64,000 nt of DNA from Ochotona curzoniae (Eukaryota > Chordata > Mammalia > Lagomorpha > Ochotonidae). A program made the translations under genes and the position numbers. Below the pieces are notes generated by a model, which was given only the letters and a program-made list of their open reading frames with translations, was not told the origin of the DNA and did not search any database. The stretch spans positions 28,431,001 through 28,495,000 of the forward strand of contig NW_024467119.1 of NCBI RefSeq assembly GCF_017591425.1, given 5' to 3'. Positions 47,590-58,004 of this stretch are shown piece after piece; position 1 is the first letter of the stretch; every line of letters begins with the position of its first letter.

Positions 47590-48340
47590 TTTTACTTTTT
47601 TGGTCTGAATCTAATGGTTTAAATTAAAACCCATTCCAATTCAACATTGTATATGATGTGAAATCATGATTTTTACCATAAATCTTCAGATTTTTCCAGC
47701 ATCATTTATTGAAAGAAAGTCATTTTCTATTAAATTTCTTTAATCTTTTGTTGAGAATTAATTAGCCATAAAAGCATAGAATTCTTTCTGGAATCGCTAT
47801 GCTAGTCATTTACTGTAATGTATTTATCTGTTCTTACACCATTATTATACTCTCTTCATTACTTTGTAGTAAGCAATAAAATTGGGTTCTGTAAATTTTC
47901 AAATGTGACTCCTTTTCCAAATTATTATGGCTATTTTTAAACACTCTGTTTTCTGAATTCCAAGTTTGATTTGACCAATGATTCAAAATGTTTTTAAATA
48001 GGATTGAGATCAGCCATACCTCAAGTCAGAAAATAACGTTATTATGCAGATGATAACCATGGAGGTTTTAATATACAGTTATTTTTCAAATTAAGAAATT
48101 CTCCTTCTCTTTCTAGAGCTATGAGTATGCTTATTATGAATGGATGGCAACTACTTTTGCTACATGCTTGTTTTTTATTCATATACTGAGAGGATCTTTT
48201 GATTTTTCCCCTCTTTGCAAGTTAACGTGGCAAAATATGTTGACTGATTTAAAAATGCTAATGAACTCTGCATTCCTGGAATTAACCTTTCTTGATCAAG
48301 ATAAATTGTCTTTTTTCAAATAATGAGAGAACCTTAAAAT
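47590..48340 (-). mobile_element. Ancient L1 ORF2 relic
   Basis: Degenerate minus-strand ORF2: ccagcatcatttattgaa (47697-47715) and cattcctggaattaacct-ttgatcaag (48273-48300) match conserved blocks of L1 ORF2 but are about 500 bp too close together, so internal sequence is lost. No open frame remains. Confidence 0.55.
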
Positions 48341-49508
48341 GTTTTTTTTGAAAAATGACATTAAAACACAAAATTGTTTTGACAGGAAAATGGAAAAACA
48401 TGTAGTTTTCCATAATTTATTTTTAAGTGAAGATTCTGGGCATCCTTCATAATACTAACATGAATTATTGAAATTTGGCATTTTTTTATGCTGTATGATA
48501 GACTGATCTGTATTTCCTTGTCACATGTTGTATTTATCTGGTTTGTTTTTCAGAGCTGTTGTCGGTTTGTTTTTCAGAGCTGTTGTCAGAATTTAGGAAA
48601 TGATTATTTCTCATCTACTTTCTAATGGAGTGTAGATAAAGTCAACATTATTTTTGCTTATAAGGCAGACAGAATTCTCAAGGCAAGTCATTCTCATACT
48701 GAACTATGTCACCTTCATACACTGAAACCTACCTTAACTCCAGTGTTTGGAGATGGAGCCTTCAAAGAAAGTAATTAAAACTAGGTGAGGTAAAAAGATG
48801 GAATCGCAATCCAATATGCGACCTGCATTTGTAATGGAGAGAGACTAGCCCAGGATTCCACAGATAGAGGAAAAGCCATGTGAAAAAAACTAAGATAGTT
48901 ATGCACAAGACAATGAAAGAGGCCCCTGAAAAAAGCTACCCTGGGAATCAATTGATCTTGGACTCCCAGCAAATAATGTTTGCATGTTTAAGTCACTCAG
49001 TGCATGACATTTTTTTACAACAGTTCTAGTAGGCTAAATCAAACCCATGAAACTGGGTGTGTTGGTTTATTGTGGATTCAATTTTTGTAATTGGTGTAAG
49101 GGTACTCAGCTTTTCTATTTATTCCTCTGACCACTTTGAAAAGTTGTGAATTTCAAAAATATCAGTCATTTTATCTGATATCAAAGTGACTGGAAAAATA
49201 AGTATCCTTATTTCTTCATTACTTAAAAAGTTCTTTGTTTTATGAAGCAAAATCCCTTCACTATGTAATATTGTTTTTCTTAGAATATAATAATATCTTA
49301 GGTTGATCCTTATAGATATTATAAAATTATGAATAATTTAAAAGGAATGACTGTTGATAGTTCAAATTGTTTATCTTGTTTCTACACCATTTATATACCC
49401 TTTAGTATTTTTTCTTCAAGGTAATTTGAATATCATTTATTTCATCCTATTCTAGCATCTTGATGTAGCTTTGATCATTGATTTTACAGCTCCCTTTTAA
49501 CATACGAT
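48341..49508. other. Unassigned AT-rich sequence, possibly degraded L1
   Basis: Lies between two minus-strand ORF2 pieces that are almost adjacent in L1 coordinates. It could be a later insertion or rearranged DNA. No clear L1 match seen. Confidence 0.4.
48541..48588. repeat. 24 bp tandem duplication
   Basis: gtttgtttttcagagctgtt followed by gtcg, then the same 23 bases followed by a; a recent two-copy duplication. Confidence 0.9.
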
Positions 49509-49526
49509 AAAAAGTTTGAGATTATT

Positions 49527-49903
49527 GGGCCCAGCATGGTGGCCTAGCAGTTAAAGTCCTTACCTTGCACATGTCAGGATCCCATACGGGCCCCGGTTCT
49601 AATCCTGGAAGCCCTGCTTCCCACCCAGCTCCCTTCCTGTGGCTTGAGAAAGAAGTTGAGTCTACGGCCATACCACCCTGAACATGTCTGATCTCGTCTG
49701 AGAAAGCAGTTGAGCACGGCCCAAACCCTTGGGCCCTGCACCTGCATGGGAAACCCGAAAGAGACTCCTGGCTCTTGGCTTTGGATTGGCGCATCTCCAG
49801 CCATTGTGGCCTCTTGGGAAGTGAATGGACAGAAGATCTTCCTCTCTGTCTCTCCTCCTCTTTGTATTTCTGACTTTCCAAAAGAAGTAAAATAAATCTT
49901 TAA
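49527..49903 (+). mobile_element. C-SINE, young subfamily, carrying a 5S rRNA-derived insert
   Basis: Full-length plus-strand element: head gtggcctagcagttaaagtc, B box ggttctaatcc at 49595-49605, body, CT-rich block and aaataaatc tail. It is bounded by a duplication aaaaagtttgagatta / aaaaagtttaagatta (49509-49524 and 49904-49918, one mismatch). Between 'gtggcttgagaaag' and 'cacggccc' the SINE is expanded by 54 bp (49661-49714). Confidence 0.93.
49660..49701 (+). pseudogene. 5S rRNA 5'-end fragment (about 42 nt) inside a C-SINE
   Basis: Reads gtctacggccataccaccct followed by gaacatgtctgatctcgtctga. This follows the first 42 nt of vertebrate 5S rRNA in sense orientation, with a few changes at CpG positions (GCGCCC to ATGTCT). 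The first g and last tga also belong to the flanking repeat. There is no 3' half and no poly(A). It is flanked by tgagaaagaagttgag (49645-49660) and tgagaaagcagttgag (49699-49714), copies of one SINE segment. Confidence 0.85.
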
Positions 49904-50009
49904 AAAAGTTTAAGATTACTTTAACAATGAATGACATTTTCCCTGTTCCAATACATTTTGCATACTGTGCATTTATTATCATTCAGTGCAAGATGTTTTC
50001 CAGCTTTCT

Positions 50010-50530
50010 CAATTTAACATTTCTTTGAACAACATTGATGCTCATCAAGGATATTGGTCTATACCTTTTTTATCTGTTGTGTCTCTGTCTGGATTTGGTA
50101 TTAAGGTGATGTTGACCTCATAGAAATAGTTCAGAAACATTGATTCCCTTTCTATTGTTTTGAACAGTTTATCAAGATCTGGGGTCAGTTCTACTTGGAA
50201 TGCTATGTAGAATTCCGCAGTGAAGCCATCTGGGCCCAGGCATTTCTTGGTTGGGCGGTATTTAATTACTGATTCTATCTCTGTCTCAGTTACAGGCTTA
50301 TTTAGATTTTTTGTTGCCACATGATTCAATTTAGGTAGATGATACATGTCCAGGAATCTAGCCATTCTTGAAAGTCTTCTGGTTTGTTGGTATATAGTTG
50401 TTTTGTAGTAACTTCTGATTATTCTCTGAATGGCTATGGCATCTGTTGTTATGGGGTGTCTATTCTGTTTCTTTCTTTCTTTTTTTTTTTTTGAGGAACC
50501 AATTTTTTGTTTCATGATTTTGTGTATTAT
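50010..50530 (-). mobile_element. L1 ORF2 fragment, RT N-terminus
   Basis: The minus strand encodes an L1 RT start region with PTKKCLGPDGFTAEFY, YEVNITLIPNPDRDTT and preceding MARFLDMYHLPKLN, with a frameshift before the GTEN-like region. In L1 coordinates it begins almost where the relic at 48.34 kb ends, so both could be parts of one old insertion split by later DNA, though this piece looks less diverged. Confidence 0.8.
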
Positions 50531-50544
50531 AATGGACAGAAAAC

Positions 50545-50655
50545 CAGTGGGGCAGGGAGAGACATAGAAGGAGGAAGGAAAATCCCAGAGCCTAAGGAAC
50601 TGTATCATACACAAGAGGAAGAAGAAAGAGGAGTAGGAAGAGGAGGAGGAAATAA
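50545..50655 (+). mobile_element. L1 3'-terminal fragment, opposite orientation
   Basis: A polypurine run then aaatcccagagcctaagg and aactgtatcatacac followed by an AGG/AAG-rich stretch. This is the 3' signature of the older lagomorph L1s, on the plus strand, directly next to the minus-strand ORF2 piece. Confidence 0.55.
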
Positions 50656-51389
50656 AAACTGCTAACAGTGCAGAAATCCTTATGAAACAAAGCACATCAC
50701 ACCTTCTTGCCAACTGGGATGAGTAAACCAGAGAGAGGGTAGAAAAGAAATCTATGGAGACCATACCATTGGACAGACTAGCAGTTTAACTACAGGAGAA
50801 TTCCACACTCCTCACTGGCCTTAAATATCATCTGGAGTGTCAATTGTCATCCAAGTAAATTCTTTCCTGTCTGGATCCCACAGCACCAACAGAGCAGCTT
50901 ACACCATTACAAACCTTAGTGTGGTTTACACTGAGCTTTCTGTGGTCTGAAGTCAAACATATTAGGCCTAAATAAATCCATATTGCCTCCCTATACTCTC
51001 AAAGTCCTAGTCTTTGGCCACTACAGTACAGCTGATACTAAACTCCCTTCTGCCTTAAGGAGCAGAAAGCATTTCCACTGCTGTCAGAAACCTCCAAAGA
51101 AGAGCCAAGGATGACAGGGAACTTCAGAGGGAAGAGTTGGGTCCCTCTGTATTGCACAGCTGTAGGATGATGGTACAAGCCCCAGTGCCATACTCACTCA
51201 TTCTGTGAGACTGTGAGAAGCTCCTCTTTGCACTTCAGGGCTTGGGACCAGCAGTGATCAATACTCAATCTGGGGGGAAAAAGATACGAAGAAGTTTCCT
51301 TCTGCATCTATTACCGAAGGAAGGTGGAGAGTAGAAAAAAGTGCTAACACCATCCTTGTACATATTGTGGGAGCTAGAGACAGTTTCAA
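50656..51389. other. Unassigned sequence before the ~175 bp tandem repeat
   Basis: May contain further decayed repeat units (ctgtgagactgtgag at 51204). No gene. Confidence 0.4.
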
Positions 51390-51985
51390 CTATGTCTTAC
51401 AACTCTGAGACTGTGGCTGTTGGTGCTACAATGTGTGGAGTAAATTAAACTCACTGGCTGTACTTGGAAGTCACTATATGCATTTCTCTGCTTCCATCTG
51501 GTGGATACCAGTCCCCAATCCTCAGTGTAACTTGCACATACTATGAGGCATGAGTAAGAATCCTGTTGCTTCCTGAAGCTCAGGAACTGTGGCTGTTGGT
51601 TCCAGAAATGGAAGCACATTGGTACTCACCTGTAGGACAAAGTGAAAACTCTATTTCCATCACAGTAGTCCAAGCTTACACTTGCTAGTGCACAATTTGT
51701 AGCACAAATTTTGTCAGCTTGTGGGGTTTAGGTAAAGTACTCTCCAAATCCTTCAGCTCTGGGACTGAGTAGGACTGTAGGAGCTGCATTCTGGAATAAC
51801 TTGAGTTCCCCTGGTGGATATGGGGAAAACTCTGTATTTCCCTGCTCCAGATTTGTGCTTTCCAGGGCACAACCTCCACCATAACTTATGTATGCAACTT
51901 GACATTTGCCACATTCTGAAGTTCTAGGAATGTGGCCATTTCCTCTATTTGTCCTGGGTAAATCTATACTTGCCAAGTGTGACGT
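51390..51985. repeat. Diverged tandem repeat, unit about 175 bp
   Basis: Unit starts at about 51404 (ctgagactgtggctgttgg), 51579 (ctcaggaactgtggctgttgg), 51755 (ctctgggactgagtagg) and 51921 (ttctaggaatgtggcc), giving spacings of 175, 176 and 166 bp. A second shared block is cctg-tagga…gaaaactctatttcc (unit 2) and cctggtggatatgg…aaaactctgtatttcc (unit 3), with ctggtggatacc in unit 1. A further unit may begin near 51204 (ctgtgagactgtgag). Family unknown. Confidence 0.7.
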
Positions 51986-52014
51986 AGGAGAGACACTATC
52001 ATCGTTTTACTGCT

Positions 52015-52190
52015 GCAGACACATGGATGCAGGGTCGTAAGGTTTTGGGCCATCCTCCACTGCTTTCCCAGGCCACAACATGGGAGCTGGGTGGGAACTG
52101 GAGCAGCTGGGACATGAACCAGCCCCCATATGGGATAACAGCATGTGCAAGGTGAGGATTTAGCACTAGACTACCGCACCATGCTCAAAA
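52015..52190 (-). mobile_element. 3'-truncated C-SINE, young subfamily
   Basis: The minus-strand head half is present: gccatcctccactgctttcc, aggccacaacatgggagctg, gggacatgaaccagc-cccatatggg and gcatgtgcaaggtgaggattta. The tail half is absent; the sequence to the left is the tandem-repeat region. Confidence 0.88.
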
Positions 52191-52258
52191 ATTCACTATT
52201 CTTGAGAGAAAATGGTTTTGAGAAGAAAAAGGAAAAAGACAACTTTTTGTAGCAGGAA

Positions 52259-52285
52259 TGTGTGTGTGTGTGTGTGTGTGTGTGT
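52259..52285. repeat. (TG)13 microsatellite
   Basis: Uninterrupted TG run of about 27 bp next to the 3'-truncated C-SINE. Confidence 0.95.
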
Positions 52286-53029
52286 ACACTCAGATTATTA
52301 AAGAGCAAAAGAAATAACAGATATTGATGATTGTGAACATGAATCAGATGTGCTAGCCACTGCTCTTCTGCATTGTTTGGGTCTATCATTCCTGTACAGT
52401 CCATTGAAACTGCAAAATCTGATCACACATTGACATCCAAATACAACCTGTATGTGTAATAGGAGGTGGTTTAGGGTGATATTGTATTATCAAAGGGGTG
52501 ACACTGACAATACATGAAAAGCTCATGCAGTCAAACCCAATAGGAGGGAGAGCTCAGCTTGCTGAAGGGAAGACAAAGCAAAACTCCCCAGTGAACAGGG
52601 TGTAGCTAAAGAGAAAGGGGAAGGAACAAGTTTATAGAAAGTGACATATTGCAATCATTTTTCATGTCCCTCCTATAGGCAAAATCCACTGATTCTCATT
52701 TCAGAACCAACACATATCTTTGTTAATTATGACCTCATATTCAAAGTCTTCAAACAAATCACAGCATTTTCCTTGGCAAGAGCTTCCAGTAACCCCGCCC
52801 CCCTTCAATGTATTTAGAAAAGTTTACAGCACCCTTCACCTTTTCTGGAACAATCCCTGCAAATACTCAGCCTATTCCCCTAGGCAGGTATAGAGCTTTC
52901 CTTTATCCTCAACCTTCCCATCACACAGCATGTGCTTCTTGTGCATTCCTGTCTCACACACTGACTTTGCACTGCCTTCACTCTCATAGGGAAAAAAGGT
53001 TTATGATGATCATTAAACTGTGAACTCCA
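52286..53029. other. Unassigned sequence
   Basis: No recognised gene or repeat. Confidence 0.5.
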
Positions 53030-53125
53030 TAAGGGAAAAATACAAAACCAACTCATTACTGTGTCCTTAGCTCCTAACTATAGAGCCTGGCAAGAGTAAG
53101 TATTCAATGAACCAACATAGATGAT
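53030..53125 (+). mobile_element. L2 3' end
   Basis: tactgtgtccttagctcctaa-agagcctggcaagagtaag and tattcaatgaacc match the L2 terminal pattern (…cctggcacatagtaggcgctcaataaatg). Confidence 0.55.
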
Positions 53126-53539
53126 TATAAAAGATTATGCCATGTGTTTGCAGAGAATTTAAACAAGGCAAATTTCATAGCCATTCCATCCAGGATCAAT
53201 TGTTGTGAAACTCTAAGCTAACTATTGCTTAATAAACAGGGGGCATTCAATTCATAATCTTGGCAACTTGATGTAGATATTTTTCTGCTGGGATGCCATA
53301 AACAAGCACAATGTCTCTATTCATTGTCTGCTTACGCAAGAGGTCTGAGAATCCAATTTATTAGAAGCCCCCACACTCTTGGGTTTGGGCTTCAGGGTAC
53401 ATGGTTGGGAGAAGGCACCCTGAGTCTTAACATAGGCCTAACATGACAGTGGAAAAAAAGGGAACAAAAGAATGTGTAGAGGATGATTAAGTGCTTCTGA
53501 ATTGACACAGTGAAGTACTGGCAGTTTCAATGTCTTCGC

Positions 53540-54250
53540 TATTTGCTTCTTTTCAAGCTGTGAGCAATTTCAAACACCCCATACGGCTCCAAGATTAATT
53601 GAGTTTTGCATGCTTTTAGAATGCTTTGGGTACCAAGGAGAAAGGATTGCTACAGAACCCATATTTGCCAGAGGAAAGAGAATATCTCATTAATGTATGA
53701 TTAATAGCCATTTGTGGAATGATTAATTTGTGATTCTGACAATAAGCTTTGCCTATGTGCATGCCTTTGCTGGGCTCCAGGTTTCATATGCAGAAGAAAA
53801 GGAGAAATAGTCTTGCTTCTCCCTGCTTCCTCCCTGGGCCAAGACTGTGAAAAATTCCAAAGGCCTTTGCATATTCTGGTCTTGTCAGATTTCATCTGGT
53901 TTGTCTTTAAGAACAGCAGCCTTGAAATGGAAGCTCTCGGGCATGATTGATGGCTTCTCTTTCTATCTGCCAGTTGGAAATTCAGAAAAGGATTTTTCCC
54001 CCATAGGTCTTACTGCTTATTGGTACAAGAGTTATTTCCACTTTGCCGTGGAATTGATTTGCAACATTGGTGTATGAGTTTGTATATTTTTCTCACTGGC
54101 CCGTCACAAAGCATAAGTCAGCAAGTCTTCTGCAGTATGATGGATTATGTAGCTGGGGACGCCTAGTAACATTTCCATTAAAAGGATGAGCATATTGCCA
54201 TTAACTTTGGGGGACTGGAATCATCCAAATTCTGTGCCTTGACATTTCAC
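53540..54250. promoter_or_regulatory. Candidate conserved regulatory element
   Basis: Repeat-free stretch with closely spaced homeodomain-type cores: tcattaat (53688), then atgattaat twice, at 53697-53705 and 53719-53727, a spacing of 22 bp. It also has octamer-like tttgcatattc near 53867, attaattgag at 53594 and gtaacatttccattaaaagg further on. The dense, non-repetitive motif texture is what deeply conserved enhancers look like. This rests on pattern only. Confidence 0.3.
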
Positions 54251-54769
54251 AAACTGTATTATTTAGTAGCACTGATTTTCCCCACATACCATACTATTCA
54301 TTGGTCCTTGGGTACTTGCTGTATCCCCAATTGCACACTCTGGCAAAAGAAGACATTAAAAGAATGAGGACAGTAGTTCTAAGTTTATCTGTTGATGTAC
54401 TCCAAATAAAACAATTTATTTCATTACAAAGTGAAAAGGAAACAGAGAGGTAAAAACACTCATTTGTCTAAACTTAAAGAATCATCCATATTGGGACATA
54501 TGAACTTAATTGAAATGAAAACAGAAGAAACCTAAAATTTGGGATTTCTAATACATTGTGAAAAACACTTACACCTAGAAACACAGAAACACCCATCTCT
54601 CCTTTTCTCCATTTCTCTAGAATTCAGTGTAGGGGAGTATTAAGTAGTTCTACACTGCTGGGGGGCCTTTTAAAAAGCAAGTTAGAGTATAATCAAATAA
54701 ACAAAGCAATGTAATAAAGTAAATATAAAAATAAATGTAATATTCCTGGGTTTGGCATCATTCAGTTTT
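54251..54769. other. Unassigned AT-rich sequence
   Basis: No recognised element. Confidence 0.5.
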
Positions 54770-55075
54770 AAAATGTTGATTTATCTATTTGAAAAATAGA
54801 ATGATGGAGATGGAGGGAGAAATACACTGAGAAAGAAATTTCTTCCACCCACTGATTCACTACAGCAATGGCCAGGCCTAGGCAAGGTTCCTATAGTTCC
54901 ACCCAGGCCTCCCAGGTCTTCCACCTGGGTGGTAGTACTTAGCCTATCATCAGCTGCTTTCCCAGGTACGTTAGCAGAGAGCTGAATCAGAAGATTCAGG
55001 ACTCGAACCAGTATTCATTTAGGATAGTACAGACAAGGCAACAACTTCATCCACAGCATCAGAATGTCAGCCATC
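54770..55075 (-). mobile_element. C-SINE, old subfamily
   Basis: Minus strand: gatttatctatttgaaaaatagaa tail side, ccacccactgattcactac, ggtcttccacctgggtgg, cagctgctttcccaggta and aggactcgaaccagtattc. Confidence 0.85.
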
Positions 55076-55079
55076 ATAC

Positions 55080-55205
55080 TGGATGACACAACAGTTACCG
55101 GTTTAAGTATGACGGAGCTGAATTTGAATCTTGGCTTCACCTATTGCAAATCGCATTCCTTGGGAAAGTAAACAATCTCACTAATCCTCAGTTTTAATTT
55201 TTCAA
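55080..55205 (+). mobile_element. MIR, cut by a C-SINE
   Basis: gagctgaatttgaatcttggc, cattccttgggaaagta-aacaatctc and taatcctcagtttt follow the MIR core. It ends at the C-SINE insertion point 55205. Confidence 0.65.
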
Positions 55206-55533
55206 TGATTATTAAAAAGATTTATTTATTTTTATTGCAAAATCAGATACACAGAGAGGAGGAGAGAGAGAGTATCTTCGGTTCGCTGATTTACCCCCCA
55301 AGAGGCTGCAACGGCCAAAGCTGAGCCAATCAAAAGCCAGAGCCAGGAGCTCTTTCCAGGTCTCCCACATGGGTGCAGGGTCTCAAAGCCCTGGGCTATC
55401 CTCGACTGCTTTCCCAGACCACAAGCAGAAAACTGGATTGGAAGCTGGGCTAACTGGGACACAAGTTGGTGGCACATGGATCCCAGAACGTGAAAGGCAA
55501 GGACTTTAGAAGCTAGGGTGTTGCACAGGGCCC
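55206..55533 (-). mobile_element. C-SINE, young subfamily, inserted in a MIR
   Basis: Minus strand, complete: aaaaagatttatttattttt tail, gcaacggccaaagctgagcc, caggtctcccacatgggtgc, tcctcgactgctttcccag and head at about 55520. A 10 bp duplication aatttttcaa lies at 55196-55205 and 55534-55543. The insertion cuts the MIR at 55080-55205. Confidence 0.93.
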
Positions 55534-55543
55534 AATTTTTCAA

Positions 55544-56269
55544 ATATTTTATTTCCTAAAACTTTTTGACTATGCAACATGTATAAATTTTTATGCAGTG
55601 CCACATTTCAACATACATGTACAATATAAACTGACCCAATCAGACAGCTAAGGATTTCCATTTCTTTATCTTTATAATGTCTGAAGCCAATAACTCCTCC
55701 TCCAGCTTTTTATGCAGTGTACAAAACATTTTTGTGAACTACAGTTGCCTTTCTGTGCTGTGGAATGCTACAAATTAATACTTCTCTACTTTGTTAAGCT
55801 TTCTTTTATTTGACATTCATAAATACCAATACATAGGTTATTGTAAGCATTATAAAACTAATATCTGACAGTTACAAAATGTATAGTGCATCTGCCATGT
55901 AACTAAGTCTCCCCATGTGGATATTAGCTGTTGAGGTGTACATGCATTTGTGTGCTTGTGTGTGCCACTCTTTGTATTGCTAGAGAAGAATGTGCCTAAA
56001 CACAACAGCTTCATGTACAACAATGCTGATACAATGAAATGTAAAGATGCCAGGTTTATGAGCAGACAGAAACTCAGGAAAGGAGCTCTTCAGCTTCTGA
56101 ATAAGCAAACCTGAAACCAATAAAAGATGAAGAAAAGCTCTATTCTTGAGATCCTCATGTTTACATAAATATAACTTCAATTAGCAACTCTTTTATGAAT
56201 GATACTCAGAGAATGGTGACTGTTTGTTAAGGACAAGTCACTGACACTTTCCATGTTAACAGTAAGCGT

Positions 56270-56270
<1 letters not shown>
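55544..56270. other. Unassigned sequence
   Basis: No recognised gene; ends in the CA microsatellite. Confidence 0.5.

Positions 56271-56330
<60 letters not shown>
56271..56330. repeat. (CA)30 microsatellite
   Basis: Uninterrupted 60 bp CA run. Perfect repeats of this length are usually polymorphic. Confidence 0.99.
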
Positions 56331-56331
<1 letters not shown>

Positions 56332-57645
56332 CATGTATTACCCAATGGCTTCAGGAGACATGGCTACATTGCCATTTCCGAAACTGTTATGACTCAGGGG
56401 CAAGGGTGAGGCCCATAGAGTAGAGAGCTGGAAGAATGTAGCTAATCTCTGTTCTCATCATTGTAAGACCTATTTCCTTTTTACATTTAACATCTCTGAA
56501 ATTACAGATGTCTTAAAATCAATGGTGTGTCTTTGTTTAATTGGCAGGGTTTCTTATTCCTTAATGGAATATAAAATATTAGTGAGACTTATAATTGATG
56601 AAGTTTCAGAGTTGATGAAATATATTAAGTAGCATGCAGTCAAGAGCAGATATTGTCACAGAATTCTCATATATTCCATTAAGTGGCCTCTGGAGGGTAC
56701 CCCTACCACAGGAGAGTATGCCTAAGTCTGGCCAGTGCACATCAGCTACCATTTTCCAAGTCATTATTTAAAGGTGACAATGCTGCTGTGGATTTTGATG
56801 TCAGATTATGTTTTACAAACAATGTCACTGGGAAGAGTGCTAGACTGGCATTTTTAAAAGGGTGTAACAATTTCCATATAAGTTTTCAAGGAATTAGTAT
56901 TTTCAAGCATATAATAGACTCATCTTCTAAGATCAGCAGAGTAAACTTAATTGGAATTAATAGACTGCTTCAATGTCTCTTGACAAATTCCATTACCAAA
57001 TTCACCATAAAGCTAAATTATATCTCCAAGAAAACCCAATCAATATCAGATCCAAGTAACACTGTTTTTTTTTTTAAATGTAACTTCAAGCAAATAGTAA
57101 GTACCTTTTTTTTAACATTTTATGTTGGATTTCAAGTGAAATATTGCAATTTAAGCAACCAATTGACAATCTTCTGTTTTATTCTTAAGATTTCTTAACA
57201 TTTTGATTCAGATGCTGTAAGAACTCTTTTAAACTTAAGAAATAGGTAAATTCAATTTTTTATCTATTAATGCAAATGACATAATGACAGGATCACTAAA
57301 TTATTTATGAATGGATGTGAAAATGAGCTTTATTTTTAGCAGAAATAATTCCTGCTTTAATATGAAGAAATTCACAATAGTAAAGATCTATATTATGAAG
57401 CAAGTTACTGAGGATGTTAAACGACTCTTCCAAATAGGATTAATATGTTACTTAGGGTTTGTTCATCTACAGACAAGGAGAAAAGCGGATTTTAGATCTC
57501 AGTTCAAAGATGAATATTTATTTCTAGAATCTCTAGTAAATAAGACTATAAGAAAAAAAGCAATAAAGTTTGTTTCTCTTAATCATATCTAGCTTAAATT
57601 TGTGAAGATCAAGTGGATTTCAAATGGCTGCTATCATACTTCTCT
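56331..57645. other. Unassigned, repeat-free sequence with the longest non-repeat ORF
   Basis: A 171-codon plus-strand frame (56683-57198) is open in AT-rich DNA. The translation is rich in F, N, S, I and K, with no recognisable domain and no Kozak-like start, so I treat it as chance. The stretch itself carries no known repeat and could be conserved non-coding DNA. Confidence 0.4.
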
Positions 57646-57657
57646 TAAAGCTATCTT

Positions 57658-57995
57658 TAGGGCCCAATGCTATCTTTAGGGCTCAGTGGCTAAATTCTGA
57701 CCTTGCACGTGCCAAGATCCCCTGTGGGTTCCAGTTTGTGTCCAGCTTGCTTCACTTCCCATCCAGCTCCCTGCTTGTGGCCTGGGAAAGCAGTGGAGAA
57801 TGGTTCAGTGTCATGGGACCCTGTGCCTACATGGGAGACCCAGAAAGAGTTCCTGGCTTGCAGCTCCTGGCTTCAGATTAGCTCAACTCAGGCCATTACA
57901 GCCACTTGGGGATGGAAGATTTTTCTCTCTGTCTCTCCTTCTCTCTGTGAATCTGCTTTTCCAGTAAAAATAAAATAAATCATTTTGTAAAAAAT
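57658..57995 (+). mobile_element. C-SINE, young subfamily
   Basis: Plus strand: gctcagtggctaaattctgac head, cttgcacgtgccaagatccc, tgcttgtggcctgggaaagc, a small internal duplication (cctggcttgcagctcctggcttc), CT-rich block and aataaaataaatc tail. Possible target duplication agctatctt (57649) / agctaactt (57996). Confidence 0.9.
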
Positions 57996-58004
57996 AGCTA
58001 ACTT

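Noticed and set aside
49662..49982. 106-codon minus-strand ORF over the SINE/5S region
   Set aside because: It is the antisense of a C-SINE; similar frames occur over other C-SINE copies (e.g. 32108-32315).
56271..56330. Regular repeat that could be mistaken for a CRISPR-like array
   Set aside because: Simple dinucleotide repeat with no spacers, in mammalian DNA.
56683..57198. 171-codon plus-strand ORF outside known repeats
   Set aside because: AT-rich, low-complexity composition, no domain, no visible promoter or partner exons. Length is possible by chance in 64 kb on six frames.
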